DNA from: Pigmentiphaga aceris
GTDB taxonomy: Bacteria > Pseudomonadota > Gammaproteobacteria > Burkholderiales > Burkholderiaceae_B
Reading direction: 5' to 3'
DNA length: 64,000 bases
Assembly (NCBI RefSeq): GCF_008119665.1
Contig: NZ_CP043046.1
Span: forward strand, 4,278,001 to 4,342,000
The position numbers and the translations under genes are program-made. Below are positions 1 to 8,393 of the stretch, piece by piece; position 1 is the stretch's first letter; each line of letters begins with the position of its first letter. The notes beneath the pieces are model-generated. The model did no database searches, had not been told where the DNA came from, and saw nothing but the letters and a program-made list of their open reading frames with translations.

Positions 1-234
1 GTAAAATACCGGATCAGTCGCGCCTCGGATGCTGCCGGCTATAACCCCCCGCCAGTCCACTGCTTCAAGCCTTTGGTTTGACGCAAGACAGGCAAGCCAG
101 CCACCCACCCGAGCCTATTCGTGCATTCACCCTGTGCCCGCTCCGCTGCAACAAACAGCGTCCCACCGCGACCGGCAACGCGCTCCAAGACGGAGTCCGT
201 ACCAGTGCCCTCCAAGTCCCGAGAAAAACATCAA

Positions 235-2529
235 ATGAACAAGCTGTACGTGCTGGCCCTGTCTGCCAGCCTTGCCAGTCCCTTGGCCTTTGCCGACACC
301 AAACCCGTGTCCATCGACAACAAACCGGCGTTCATCGCCAGTTTGATGAAGCAGATGACGCTGGACGAGAAGATCGGCCAGTTGCGCCTGATCAGCATCG
401 GCCCGGAAATGCCCGCCAAGGAAATCGTCAAGGAAATCGCAGCTGGTCGTATCGGCGGCACGTTCAACAGCGTCACGCGTGCGGAAAATCGCCCGCTGCA
501 AGACGCAGCAGCCAAGAACAGCCGTCTGAAGATCCCGATGTTCTTCGCCTATGACGTGATTCACGGGCATCGCACGATCTTCCCGATCAGCCTGGGCCTG
601 GCGTCCAGCTGGGACATGCAAGCCGTGGAACGCGTCGGTCGCGTGTCTGCCATCGAAGCCAGCGCCGACGGCCTGGACATGACCTTCGGTCCGATGGTCG
701 ACATCGCGCGTGATCCGCGCTGGGGCCGCACGTCGGAAGGCTTCGGTGAAGATCCGCATCTGGTGTCGGAAGCCGCGCGTGCCACGGTTCGCGGCCTGCA
801 AGGCAAAAGCGCCAGCGCACCCGACAGCATCATGGCCAGCGTGAAGCACTTTGCGCTGTACGGTGCCATCGAAGGCGGACGCGACTACAACACGGTCGAC
901 ATGAGCCCGATGCGCATGTATCAGGACTACCTGCCGCCCTACCGCGCCGCGATCGATGCAGGCGCGGGTGGCGTGATGGTGGCGCTGAATTCCATCAACG
1001 GTGTGCCGGCATCGTCCAACATGTGGCTGATGCAAGACCTGCTGCGCAAGGACTGGGGCTTCAAGGGCGTGACCGTGAGCGATCACGGTGCCATTACCGA
1101 ACTCATGCGTCATGGCGTGGCCAAGGACAACCGTGAAGCCGCCAAGCTTGCGATCAAAGCCGGCATCGACATGAGCATGGCCGACACCAGCTATGGCGCG
1201 GAACTGCCGGGCCTGGTGAAGTCGGGTGAAGTGAACATCAAGGACATCGACAACGCAGTGCGTGAAGTGCTGGGTGCCAAGTACGACATGGGCCTGTTCC
1301 ATGACCCGTATCGCCGTATCGGCAAGGCCAGCGACGACCCGGCTGAAACCAATGCGGAATCCCGCCTGCATCGTGACGACGCCCGTGACGTGGCGCGCAA
1401 GTCGCTGGTGCTGCTGGAAAACCGCAACCAGACCTTGCCGCTGAAGAAAGGCGGCACGATTGCACTGGTCGGCCCGCTGGCCGACACGCAGATCGACGTG
1501 ATGGGAAGCTGGTCTGCCGCAGGTTTCCTGAAGCAGTCGGTCACGGTGCGCCAGGGCCTGCAGAACGCATTGGGTCAGCAAGGTCGCCTGATCTATGCAC
1601 GCGGCTCGAACATCACCGAAGACAAGAAGATCGTCGAGTACCTGAATTACCTGAACTGGGATGCGCCTGAAGTTGTGCAAGACCCTCGCCTCCAGGTCGA
1701 AATGCTCGAAGAAGCAGTCAAGGCGGCCCAGCAGGCCGATGTGATCGTTGCCGCCGTGGGTGAATCGCGCGGCATGTCGCACGAGTCTTCCAGCCGTGTG
1801 AGCCTGGACCTGCCGGCCAACCAGCGCGTGCTGCTGGAAGCGCTGAAGGCCACGGGCAAGCCGCTGGTGATCGTGCTGATGAACGGCCGGCCCTTGAACC
1901 TCACCTGGGCCCAGGCCAACGCCGACGCCATGCTGGAAACCTGGTTCCCTGGCACCGAAGGCGGCAACGCCATTGCCGACGTGCTGTTCGGTGACTACAA
2001 CCCGTCGGGCAAGCTGCCGATCACCTTCCCGCGCTCGGTGGGCCAGATCCCGTCTTACTACAACCACCTGCGTCTGGGCCGCCCGTTCACGCCTGGCAAG
2101 CCTGGCAACTACACCTCGCAGTACTTCGATGAAGAGAACGGTCCGCTGTATCACTTCGGTTATGGCTTGAGCTACACCGATTTCACCGTGTCGGACGTGA
2201 CTCTGTCTAGCCAGACCATGCAACGCAAGGGCAGCGTCGACGCAAGCGTGCGTGTGAAGAACACCGGGCAGCGCGATGGTGCCACGGTGGTTCAGCTGTA
2301 CATCCGCGACGTGGCGGCATCGGTGGTGCGCCCGGTCAAAGAGCTGAAGGACTTCCGCAAGATCATGCTCAAGGCAGGTGAAGAGCAGGTTGTCCGCTTC
2401 AAGATCGACGAGGACAAGCTGAAGTTCTTCAATCCGAAGTTGCAGAACGTGGCCGAGGCCGGTGCATTTGATGTGCAGATCGGCTTGGATTCGCAGAACG
2501 TCAAGCAAGCAAGCTTTGACCTGAAGTAA
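235..2529 (+). CDS. bglX: Periplasmic beta-glucosidase, glycoside hydrolase family 3
   Basis: This 765-residue protein hydrolyses terminal beta-linked glucose from oligosaccharides in the periplasm. The length equals that of E. coli BglX. Residues 1-20 form a signal peptide ending LAFA before DTK. The GH3 N-terminal barrel follows (QMTLDEKIGQL near residue 40; KHFALYG; PYRAAIDAG). The nucleophile is probably Asp283 in the GVTVSDHGA motif. The second GH3 domain (KSLVLLENRNQTLPL) and a C-terminal fibronectin-III-like domain (VKNTGQRDGATVVQLYI) are complete. The reading frame is open upstream to 121, but the start at 235 is preferred because the signal peptide begins there. No sugar transporter or regulator adjoins it, so the natural substrate cannot be inferred. 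Bases 1-234 hold no other recognisable gene. Confidence 0.93.
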   Translation: MNKLYVLALSASLASPLAFADTKPVSIDNKPAFIASLMKQMTLDEKIGQLRLISIGPEMPAKEIVKEIAAGRIGGTFNSVTRAENRPLQDAAAKNSRLKIPMFFAYDVIHGHRTIFPISLGLASSWDMQAVERVGRVSAIEASADGLDMTFGPMVDIARDPRWGRTSEGFGEDPHLVSEAARATVRGLQGKSASAPDSIMASVKHFALYGAIEGGRDYNTVDMSPMRMYQDYLPPYRAAIDAGAGGVMVALNSINGVPASSNMWLMQDLLRKDWGFKGVTVSDHGAITELMRHGVAKDNREAAKLAIKAGIDMSMADTSYGAELPGLVKSGEVNIKDIDNAVREVLGAKYDMGLFHDPYRRIGKASDDPAETNAESRLHRDDARDVARKSLVLLENRNQTLPLKKGGTIALVGPLADTQIDVMGSWSAAGFLKQSVTVRQGLQNALGQQGRLIYARGSNITEDKKIVEYLNYLNWDAPEVVQDPRLQVEMLEEAVKAAQQADVIVAAVGESRGMSHESSSRVSLDLPANQRVLLEALKATGKPLVIVLMNGRPLNLTWAQANADAMLETWFPGTEGGNAIADVLFGDYNPSGKLPITFPRSVGQIPSYYNHLRLGRPFTPGKPGNYTSQYFDEENGPLYHFGYGLSYTDFTVSDVTLSSQTMQRKGSVDASVRVKNTGQRDGATVVQLYIRDVAASVVRPVKELKDFRKIMLKAGEEQVVRFKIDEDKLKFFNPKLQNVAEAGAFDVQIGLDSQNVKQASFDLK

Positions 2530-2705
2530 TACCAAGCGAGGACCAAGCGCGGTGTTTTCTTGAGTTGCCGTGCACGCCTGCGATCAGGCGGCGTGTGCGG
2601 TAGCCAGGAAAAACGGTAAGACAAGTCTGAGGCGTTGATCCAGCGCCCCAGACTGGGGAACAAAGCCTGGGTAACAAAGCGTAAATCCGCAAAACACCGC
2701 TTGCC

Positions 2706-2725
2706 TATCTATCTGTTAGTAGATA
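2706..2725. promoter_or_regulatory. Palindromic operator candidate, copy 1 (TATCTAT-N6-GTAGATA)
   Basis: A 20-base inverted repeat with 7-base arms, one arm base deviating from perfect symmetry, and a 6-base spacer. The same architecture recurs at 2812-2831, and in weaker form at 3164-3183, always upstream of the two small secreted-protein genes. Shape and spacing suit a dimeric TetR-type repressor, and a TetR gene lies downstream at 3684. The link between the two is inference. Confidence 0.55.
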
Positions 2726-2811
2726 AGATTCATCCATCGACGCAGCACACACAAACCAGTGCCGCAACGAACTGCTCTACGCGCCGACCTCGGCGTTTTT
2801 ATTTCCCCTGC

Positions 2812-2831
2812 TATCTACCTAGTAGTAGATA
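2812..2831. promoter_or_regulatory. Palindromic operator candidate, copy 2 (TATCTAC-N6-GTAGATA)
   Basis: A perfect inverted repeat, TATCTAC then six bases then GTAGATA, ending 23 bases before the start codon of the first DUF4148-like gene. It is the best of three related copies. Being so close to the ribosome binding site, it would block transcription elongation or overlap the promoter if bound by a repressor. Confidence 0.6.
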
Positions 2832-2854
2832 ACAAACCAGACAAAGGAATCATC

Positions 2855-3148
2855 ATGAACCGCATCTTCGCCGCCCTGATCCTCTCGACCGCTGCCATCG
2901 GCGCTGCCCAAGCCGGTGAAATCGGCTACCTCGACAACCCCGGTGCACACACCCAAAGCTCGGTGACGCGTGCCCAGGTCCAGGCTGAGCTGAACGCCAA
3001 CCGTGCGCAAGTTCAAGCCTTCCAAGGCCAGCTTGATCCCAGCATCGCCGAAAGCCATACCGGTGCCCTGACCCGCGCTCAAGTCGTGCAGCAACTCAGC
3101 GTCGCCAAGGCAGTCAGCCCGGCAGGCAACGCATTCGTGAACGGCTGA
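2855..3148 (+). CDS. Small exported protein, DUF4148-like (copy 1)
   Basis: A 97-residue secreted protein of unknown function. Residues 1-20 are a signal peptide (MNRIFAALILSTAAIGAAQA, cut before GEIGY). The mature part contains the repeated short motif (L/V)TRAQVQ(A/Q)EL twice, which is typical of DUF4148-type proteins common in Burkholderiales. The start at 2855 has a good ribosome binding site (AAAGGA) and gives the signal peptide directly; the frame is open upstream but that part is not protein-like. It is paralogous to the next gene (same signal peptide pattern and GE(I/L)GY start of the mature protein). A palindromic operator sits just upstream, suggesting tight regulation. Confidence 0.8.
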   Translation: MNRIFAALILSTAAIGAAQAGEIGYLDNPGAHTQSSVTRAQVQAELNANRAQVQAFQGQLDPSIAESHTGALTRAQVVQQLSVAKAVSPAGNAFVNG

Positions 3149-3163
3149 TTTTTTCCGCCTTTT

Positions 3164-3183
3164 CACCTACCTACACATAGATA
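3164..3183. promoter_or_regulatory. Degenerate operator candidate, copy 3
   Basis: CACCTAC, six bases, ATAGATA: the same 7-6-7 layout as the two upstream palindromes but with three arm bases changed. It lies between the two paralogous exported-protein genes and just ahead of the second one's ribosome binding site, so the promoter and operator region may have been duplicated together with the gene. Confidence 0.4.
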
Positions 3184-3204
3184 ACTTCAATACCAGGAAC
3201 CATC

Positions 3205-3513
3205 ATGAAAGCCATTCTTTCCGCACTGATTCTGTCTGCAGCCACCATTGGCGCTGCCCAAGCCGGTGAACTCGGTTATCCCCCGGCCCCGCAAAGCGGC
3301 GGCGCACTGAGCCACCAGCAAGTGCAGGCCGAGCTGAACCAGGCACGCGCAAACGGCGTCACCGGCAACGGCGAATTGATCCAACTGGCTCAGACGCCGC
3401 AAGCCCAATCCAGCCAACTGACCCGTGCTCAGGTGCAACGCGACATTCAGGTGTCTCGCGGTGTGGATCTGAACGGCAATGGCGAGCTTGATTCGCCGGT
3501 GTCGAATGGATAA
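3205..3513 (+). CDS. Small exported protein, DUF4148-like (copy 2)
   Basis: A 102-residue exported protein of unknown function, paralogous to the gene 56 bases upstream. Signal peptide residues 1-20 (MKAILSALILSAATIGAAQA) precede GELGYPP. The mature part carries LSHQQVQAELNQAR and LTRAQVQRDIQ, the helical motif seen in DUF4148-type proteins, and two copies of a NGNGEL motif. Ribosome binding site AGGA is 8 bases before ATG. After the stop, 3538-3571 holds a GC-rich inverted repeat (GGGCTG/CAGCCC) without a T-run, so the terminator is uncertain. It may share a transcript with the first copy or use its own degenerate operator. Confidence 0.8.
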   Translation: MKAILSALILSAATIGAAQAGELGYPPAPQSGGALSHQQVQAELNQARANGVTGNGELIQLAQTPQAQSSQLTRAQVQRDIQVSRGVDLNGNGELDSPVSNG

Positions 3514-3683
3514 GGGCCGTGTGGCAAGCGGGCTGAAGGGTGGGGCTGGAAAAGCCATGCCCCAGCCCGTTCGGCAAGACCGTGAGCGGCATCTGTCGCC
3601 GCCACGGGCGCTTTCGGCCGATCGGCACAGGTGATCGGCGCGAAGCAAGCGCTGACTTACCTGTCTTTTCAAGGGCCATTGTC

Positions 3684-4274
3684 ATGAACACGATTGACCT
3701 GAAAACCCCTGGACCAAGCACCCGCGACCGAATTCTCGATCACGCGCAAAAGCTTATCCGCCTGCGTGGTTGCAACGGATTCAGCTATCGCGACTTGGCC
3801 GACCATGTGGGGGTGAAGACCTCCTCCATTCACTACTACTTCCCCAGCAAGGACGACCTGTTGCTGGAAGCGGTCATGGCTTACAGCACCCGCACGCTTG
3901 CTGCCTTGCAAGCAATCGACGCCAAGTTGCCTGCCGATGAAAAGCTTGATCGATACGTGGATATGTCCGTGGAATTGAGCGACGGCGAAGAAATCTGCCT
4001 GTGCGGCATGCTGGCCGCCGATCTGGCGTCCGTGCCCGAACAAGTCGCGCACGAGGTGCAGGGCTTTGTGCAGGCCAATGAAAGCTGGCTGGCCAAGGTC
4101 CTGGCCGAAGGGCGTGACGCCGGCACGCTGCATGTGCGCGGCGACACGGAAACCGCTGGAAGAGCCCTGTTTGCCAGCCTGCAAGGCAGCGGTGTGTTGT
4201 GCCGCCTGTTCAAGACCAATACGCGCTTGCGAGACATTGTTGGGGCCATGCGTATCCAGCCGGCAGTCGTATGA
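3684..4274 (+). CDS. TetR/AcrR-family transcriptional regulator
   Basis: A 196-residue DNA-binding repressor. The N-terminal helix-turn-helix is clear (RDRILDHAQKLIRLRGCNGFSYRDLA, then VKTSSIHYYFPSKDDLL at about 40-57), the standard TetR signature. The C-terminal ligand-binding part contains CLCGMLAADLASVP, as in the NemR/AcrR-like subgroup that senses reactive electrophiles or drugs. ATG at 3684 is preferred over upstream codons of the open frame because it places the helix-turn-helix at the usual distance. It follows the two DUF4148-like genes, and the TATCTA(C/T)-N6-GTAGATA palindromes upstream of those are its best candidate targets. Confidence 0.88.
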   Translation: MNTIDLKTPGPSTRDRILDHAQKLIRLRGCNGFSYRDLADHVGVKTSSIHYYFPSKDDLLLEAVMAYSTRTLAALQAIDAKLPADEKLDRYVDMSVELSDGEEICLCGMLAADLASVPEQVAHEVQGFVQANESWLAKVLAEGRDAGTLHVRGDTETAGRALFASLQGSGVLCRLFKTNTRLRDIVGAMRIQPAVV

Positions 4275-4459
4275 CTGTCTGGGCTGCATTGAAAGCAGGT
4301 ACTTACTTTCTGTGATTCGTCAGGCACTGAACGGCGAAGTGGCTGATCTGCTTTGTGTCCTTGCAGGACGTCAGATCAGTCATGCAAATGCACTTCATCC
4401 AGAGCCAGGAAGTGGGCGACAATTCAAGCCCCACTGCCCTTCGGCTTTGCCGCTTCGCT

Positions 4460-5398
4460 ATGGAAAGTATGCACTTGCTAGCGGCGCTGATCGCCCGCCA
4501 TGCGCACACCGACGGTGTACACCCGACTGCCATACCGGGCGTGTGGGTCATTCGTGCATCGCAACCTACCGAGCCGCTCCATGTCCTGCATGTACCGGCG
4601 CTTTGCATCGTCGCCAGTGGACGCAAGCAGGTCACGCTGGGCGATTTGAGCTACGACTACGACGCGGCCAAATATCTGGTGGTGTCGGTAGACCTGCCGA
4701 TTGGTGGCCAGGTGACTGAAGCGACAGCAGACCAACCGTATCTGTGCGTGCGGATCGACCTGGATCCGGGAATGCTGGCGGCGGTGATGATGGAAAACCC
4801 GGTCAATGATCCTACCGGCGACGCCACAGCCATCGAACAATCCGCCCTGTCCCGACCCGACCACGACCGGGGTCTGTTCGTCAGCAACACCAGTCCTGCA
4901 TTGACCGATGCTGCCATCCGCCTGCTGCGCCTGCTCGACACGCCGGACGACATCACCTACCTGGCCCCCTTGGCGCAGCGCGAGATTTTCTATCGGCTGA
5001 TGACCGGTGAACAAGGCGGGACCATCCGCAACATCGCCGCCAGCGAAAGCCGTCTGCACCAGGTCAATCGTGCAATTGCCTGGATCAAACAGCATTTTGC
5101 CAAGCCGTTCAGCATCGACATGCTGGCCGCCGAAGCACACATGAGCCCGTCGGCCCTGCATCTGCACTTCAAGGCAGTCACCGCGATGAGCCCTTTGCAG
5201 TTCCAGAAGCAGCTTCGCCTTCAGGAAGCACGTCGATTGATGGTGGGCCGTGCGCTGGATGCGAGCCGCGCTGCCTATGAAGTCGGCTACGAAAGTGCAT
5301 CGCAGTTCACGCGCGAATACAGCCGGCTGTTCGGTGCGCCGCCCGCACGAGACGTTGCCAGGTTGAAAGCCAGCCCGAGCCGCTTTGTCAGTGCCTGA
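4460..5398 (+). CDS. AraC-family transcriptional regulator with AraC_N-type sensor domain
   Basis: A 312-residue activator. The N-terminal part (IPGVWVIRASQPTEPLHVLHVPALCIVASG, then GDLSYDYDAAKYLVVSVDLP) is the cupin-like sensor typical of the AraC_N subfamily often found beside oxidoreductase or efflux genes. The last 100 residues contain two helix-turn-helix motifs (FSIDMLAAEAHMSPSALHLHFK and ALDASRAAYEVGYESASQFTREYSRLFG). The open frame extends upstream to 4355, but family proteins begin close to the MESM at 4460; 4469 is an equally possible start with GGAAAG just before it. Its target is not obvious: a short ORF and a monooxygenase lie downstream. Confidence 0.85.
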   Translation: MESMHLLAALIARHAHTDGVHPTAIPGVWVIRASQPTEPLHVLHVPALCIVASGRKQVTLGDLSYDYDAAKYLVVSVDLPIGGQVTEATADQPYLCVRIDLDPGMLAAVMMENPVNDPTGDATAIEQSALSRPDHDRGLFVSNTSPALTDAAIRLLRLLDTPDDITYLAPLAQREIFYRLMTGEQGGTIRNIAASESRLHQVNRAIAWIKQHFAKPFSIDMLAAEAHMSPSALHLHFKAVTAMSPLQFQKQLRLQEARRLMVGRALDASRAAYEVGYESASQFTREYSRLFGAPPARDVARLKASPSRFVSA

Positions 5399-5764
5399 AA
5401 AACTCAGGCAGCGTGCAGTCGTTTTCGACCAGTTCGTTGCCTGATGGCTGCGCGCCACTGGGCAGGCTTATGTCTACGCCCACATGATCATGTCGCCCTC
5501 AAACAACGGGCACGTATCTTTGCTCGCGCCAGAAATGCGTTCTTCTGACTCCCCCGGGCACGCAATGTGCTGAAAGCTCGAGCCGACAACATCGCGTTTT
5601 CCCTAGGATCAGCGCGGCGATTGGACAAAACCAGTGTCAGACGAAAACTTGATCGACCGGATTGTTGGCGGTAGCCGAACAGTAATTCCCAAGATTGCGG
5701 GTTTATCGCCACTGTCGAACATGTGAACCTACCTCCCTAATCAAAACAGACTCCTGAGTAAGTC
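5399..5764. other. Intergenic stretch without a convincing gene
   Basis: Between the AraC regulator and a 61-codon ORF. An open frame on the minus strand (5488-5712, 74 codons) has no ribosome binding site and no recognisable features. I see no terminator with a T-run and no repeat. Promoters for the downstream small genes presumably lie here but I cannot place one reliably. Confidence 0.4.
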
Positions 5765-5950
5765 ATGAACTGCGCAAAACAAGCTTTCGTCTCCCATGTC
5801 CGTTCCGTGCCGATGTTCGTTGCCTCGGTCTCCAGCCACGTGCAGTCGGCACTGCTGGCCTACGTCGAGCTTGGCACGGCAGGTGCCATCGGTTCAGTCA
5901 CGGGTGGGATTGCTCAGGCCTTGCGCCAGCGCCGTTCGCGTTCGCTGTAA
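5765..5950 (+). CDS. Hypothetical small protein (61 residues)
   Basis: A short ORF with a central hydrophobic, alanine- and glycine-rich stretch (LLAYVELGTAGAIGSVTGGIA) and a basic tail (LRQRRSRSL). It could be a single-span or surface-associated membrane peptide. ATG is preceded by GAGTAAG at suitable spacing. The stop codon is the first part of a strong 35-base hairpin that separates it from the monooxygenase gene. I do not recognise the protein and it may not be real. Confidence 0.35.
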   Translation: MNCAKQAFVSHVRSVPMFVASVSSHVQSALLAYVELGTAGAIGSVTGGIAQALRQRRSRSL

Positions 5951-5981
5951 GCTACGGGATAGACAGATCCCGTCTGCTTAC
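5947..5981 (+). terminator. Strong inter-gene hairpin (terminator or mRNA processing/attenuation element)
   Basis: Nearly perfect stem: GTAAGC pairs with GCTTAC and ACGGGAT pairs with ATCCCGT, with an interior T/CT mismatch and a 6-base loop (AGACAG). It overlaps the stop codon of the 61-codon ORF and ends 15 bases before the monooxygenase start. There is no T-run after it, so an RNA stability or attenuation role is as likely as termination. Confidence 0.5.
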
Positions 5982-5996
5982 ATCAAGAAGAAACGA

Positions 5997-6314
5997 ATGC
6001 ATCAAGTGACCAATCTGGCGATTGCTCGGGCCAAGTCCGGCTGTTCGGACGAACTTGGCGAATTACTCATGACCTTGGTGACGGCCTCTCGCGCTGAAGC
6101 GGGCTGCGTCGCATATGAAGTTCATCGGGCCAACGATGACGGCGATATGTGGATGCTGTACGAAACCTGGGAATCTCCCGCTCACGTCAACAAGCACTTC
6201 CAGTCAGCGCACATGCGTGACTTTGCCCTCGCCAGCAAACCCCTGGTGGAAGGTGCGCCCGATCTGCACAGCTTCACTCGGATATGCCCGTCGCAATGGC
6301 CTGTCAAGGCCTGA
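5997..6314 (+). CDS. Antibiotic biosynthesis monooxygenase (ABM/YgiN-like) domain protein
   Basis: A 105-residue single-domain ABM-fold protein. Family members are small dimeric alpha/beta-barrel enzymes or quinol/heme-linked monooxygenases acting in the cytoplasm. Visible family features are LLMTLVTASRAEAGCVAYEVHRANDD, then MWMLYETWESPAHVNKHFQSAHMRDF, the usual order of the ABM domain (E-GC-Y, YE-W, H-S-H-F). The open frame continues upstream through the previous ORF, but ATG at 5997 with AAGAAG ahead of it gives the normal family length. No neighbour suggests its substrate. Confidence 0.82.
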   Translation: MHQVTNLAIARAKSGCSDELGELLMTLVTASRAEAGCVAYEVHRANDDGDMWMLYETWESPAHVNKHFQSAHMRDFALASKPLVEGAPDLHSFTRICPSQWPVKA

Positions 6315-6359
6315 GCTGCTCGCCGCGGCCTATGCTGAATTTCTAAGGGTTGGCAGGTC

Positions 6360-6402
6360 AAAGTAAAAAAGGGGGTACCGATCCGGTACCCGCTTTTACT
6401 TT
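6360..6402. terminator. Bidirectional rho-independent terminator
   Basis: GGGTACCG, loop ATC, CGGTACCC forms a perfect 8-pair stem, flanked by AAAGTAAAAAAGG on the left and GCTTTTACTTT on the right. It therefore ends in a T-rich tract on both strands. It lies between the plus-strand monooxygenase gene and the convergent minus-strand TRAP operon and can serve both. Confidence 0.85.
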
Positions 6403-6416
6403 GCATCCGACGATTG

Positions 6417-6466
6417 CTTGCCTGACAGGACTTACCCGACAGGGCTTACCTGACAAGGCTTACCCG
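6417..6466. repeat. Tandem 14-base repeat, about 3.6 copies
   Basis: Four successive imperfect units of the form CTTRCCYGACARGR, at 6417, 6431, 6445 and 6459 (the last is truncated). They sit in the 3' untranslated part of the TRAP operon, just after its stop codon on the minus strand and before the bidirectional terminator. Confidence 0.7.
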
Positions 6467-6471
6467 TCCGA

Positions 6472-7782
6472 TTACTTCTCAGCCCCCATCACCAGGTCCG
6501 GCAGGAACGTGACGATCTGCGGGAACATGGTGATCAGTGCAATACACACCACCAGGCAGAAGAAGAACGGAATCGCAGCCTTGGCGATGATGTTGCTGTC
6601 CTTGCCCGTCATGTTCTGCAAGACGAACAGGTTGAAGCCCACTGGTGGCGTGACCTCGGCAATTTCCACCAGCAAGACCACAAAGATGCCGAACCAGACC
6701 AGGTCGAAGCCGGCCTTCTGGATCATTGGCAGCACCACGGCGCTGGTCAGCACGATCATCGAAATGCCGTCCAGTGCCGTCCCCAGCACCAGGTAAACCA
6801 CCACCAGCACGCTGATCAGTACAAGCGGTGACAGGTTCATGCCGTCCACCCATTCAGCCAGATGCATCGGAATGCCGGTGAATGCCATGGTCTTGGTCAG
6901 GAACGCAGCCCCGGCCAGAATGAACATGATCATGCAGCTGGTACGCGTGGCACCCATCAGGCCGTCATAGAAGGCTTTCCAGGTCAGGCAACGCTCTTTG
7001 GCTGCAATCGCCAAGGATCCCAGCACACCAAAAGCCGCGCACTCAGTCGCCGTTGCCCAGCCTGCCACCAGCACCCAGACGATGAAGATGATCAGCAGGG
7101 AACACGGGATCAGGTTGCGCGACAGGCGCAGCTTTTCGCGGAAACTGGTTGGCGGGTCAGCAGCCGGCACTTTGTCCGGGTTGCGGTGGCTCCACCAGGC
7201 GATATAACCGCAGAACAGCAGGATCAGCACCATGCTGGGCAGGAAGCCTGCCAGGAAGATGCGAATGATCGAGGCATCGGCCGCCACCGCATACACCACC
7301 ATGGTGATCGACGGCGGAATCAGAATGCCCAGCGTGCCGGCGGTCGCCAGCGAACCGATCGCCAGCTTTTCGTCGTAACCCCGGCGTTTCAGTTCCGGCA
7401 GCGCCACCTTGGCAATGGTGGCGCAGGTGGCGGCGGACGATCCCGACACCGATCCGAACACGCCGCAACCGATCACGGTGGTGTGCATCAGGCGACCCGG
7501 CACCCGGTTCAACCAGGGCCGCAAGCCTTCGAACATCTCTTCGCTGAGACGCGTCCGGAACAGGATTTCGCCCATCCAGATGAAGAGCGGCAAGGCGGCG
7601 AGTTCCCAGGACGCGTTGGACTCCCAGAACGCCGAGAACAGGTTCTTGCCAGGCAGGGTCGAGGTGAAGAATGCCTGGCCGACCCAGCCGACAATGGCCA
7701 GCGTCATGGCAATCCAGACGCCGCCAGCAAGAAAGACGAGCATGAGGGCGAGCAACATGCCGCCCATGAGGAGGGTATCCAT
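6472..7782 (-). CDS. TRAP transporter large permease subunit (DctM family)
   Basis: A 436-residue membrane protein that couples sodium or proton entry to uptake of an organic acid delivered by the binding protein. It is highly hydrophobic with about a dozen predicted spans. Family motifs include FGSVSGSSAATCATIAKVALP and GTLGILIPPSITMVVYAV in the first half, and a GTALDGISMIVLTSAVVLPM and EVTPPVGFNLFVLQ pair in the second. It is the last gene of a dctP-dctQ-dctM operon on the minus strand, 74 bases after dctQ. The substrate is unknown. Confidence 0.93.
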   Translation of the reverse strand: MDTLLMGGMLLALMLVFLAGGVWIAMTLAIVGWVGQAFFTSTLPGKNLFSAFWESNASWELAALPLFIWMGEILFRTRLSEEMFEGLRPWLNRVPGRLMHTTVIGCGVFGSVSGSSAATCATIAKVALPELKRRGYDEKLAIGSLATAGTLGILIPPSITMVVYAVAADASIIRIFLAGFLPSMVLILLFCGYIAWWSHRNPDKVPAADPPTSFREKLRLSRNLIPCSLLIIFIVWVLVAGWATATECAAFGVLGSLAIAAKERCLTWKAFYDGLMGATRTSCMIMFILAGAAFLTKTMAFTGIPMHLAEWVDGMNLSPLVLISVLVVVYLVLGTALDGISMIVLTSAVVLPMIQKAGFDLVWFGIFVVLLVEIAEVTPPVGFNLFVLQNMTGKDSNIIAKAAIPFFFCLVVCIALITMFPQIVTFLPDLVMGAEK

Positions 7783-7856
7783 AATCTCGTATCGTGGAAT
7801 TGATATTGGCCCGGCCTGCGGGACTGGGTGTCGAAGACGAACCGTCAGGCCGATTA

Positions 7857-8390
7857 CTACACTTCAGATGAGAAGTCGCCCTTGGCGTGCCGCTCTTCTA
7901 CGGCGCGCTGATAAGTGGGAAGCTGGCCACGCAATACGTTCACCAACTCGTCGATCACCGCGATCATGAAGATCCAGCAACCGATCACAAAACTCATTTG
8001 CGGAATCCAGATGGGAATGGCGACCAGTCCGGTCGCCACTTCGCCATACTCATAGCTTTCCCACGTAAACGACGTTGCCCAGTAGGTCAGATAGCCCACG
8101 GCAACCGTTGCGCAGCACAGGCACACCACGTCGAGCATGCGTCGCGTTTTCGCGGACACGTGTTCGAGCAACAAGGTGACCCGCACGAAATCGCCGTGGC
8201 GAAACGCGTGGGCCATCGTCAGGAAAGCAGCTGCGGCGCACAGCCAGGCGACATAGTCGTTCAGGCCGCTGACGCGCAGATTGAGTTGGCGTCCTACGCC
8301 TCCGGCGATCATCAGAATGAAGATCGAGAAGACGCAGAACCCGCCGAGGATTGCCGCCCCGTCGTAAAGCTTGTCGAGGAAGCGGCGCAT
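7857..8390 (-). CDS. TRAP transporter small permease subunit (DctQ family)
   Basis: A 177-residue inner-membrane protein with four hydrophobic segments (YDGAAILGGFCVFSIFILMI; YVAWLCAAAAFLTMAHAF; MLDVVCLCCATVAVGYL; IPQMSFVIGCWIFMIAVI), as expected for the small TRAP subunit that pairs with DctM. The central GDFVRVTLL motif is typical. Its start codon is 3 bases after the stop of the binding-protein gene, so the two are translationally linked. Confidence 0.9.
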   Translation of the reverse strand: MRRFLDKLYDGAAILGGFCVFSIFILMIAGGVGRQLNLRVSGLNDYVAWLCAAAAFLTMAHAFRHGDFVRVTLLLEHVSAKTRRMLDVVCLCCATVAVGYLTYWATSFTWESYEYGEVATGLVAIPIWIPQMSFVIGCWIFMIAVIDELVNVLRGQLPTYQRAVEERHAKGDFSSEV

Positions 8391-8393
8391 GAT

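Noticed and set aside
127..2535. An 802-codon open frame on the minus strand opposite bglX
   Set aside because: It mirrors the strong codon bias of bglX; its protein is His/Arg/Gly/Gln-rich with no domain, as expected for an antisense shadow.
5488..5712. A 74-codon minus-strand ORF
   Set aside because: No ribosome binding site and no recognisable protein features; Arg/Ala-rich composition suggests chance.
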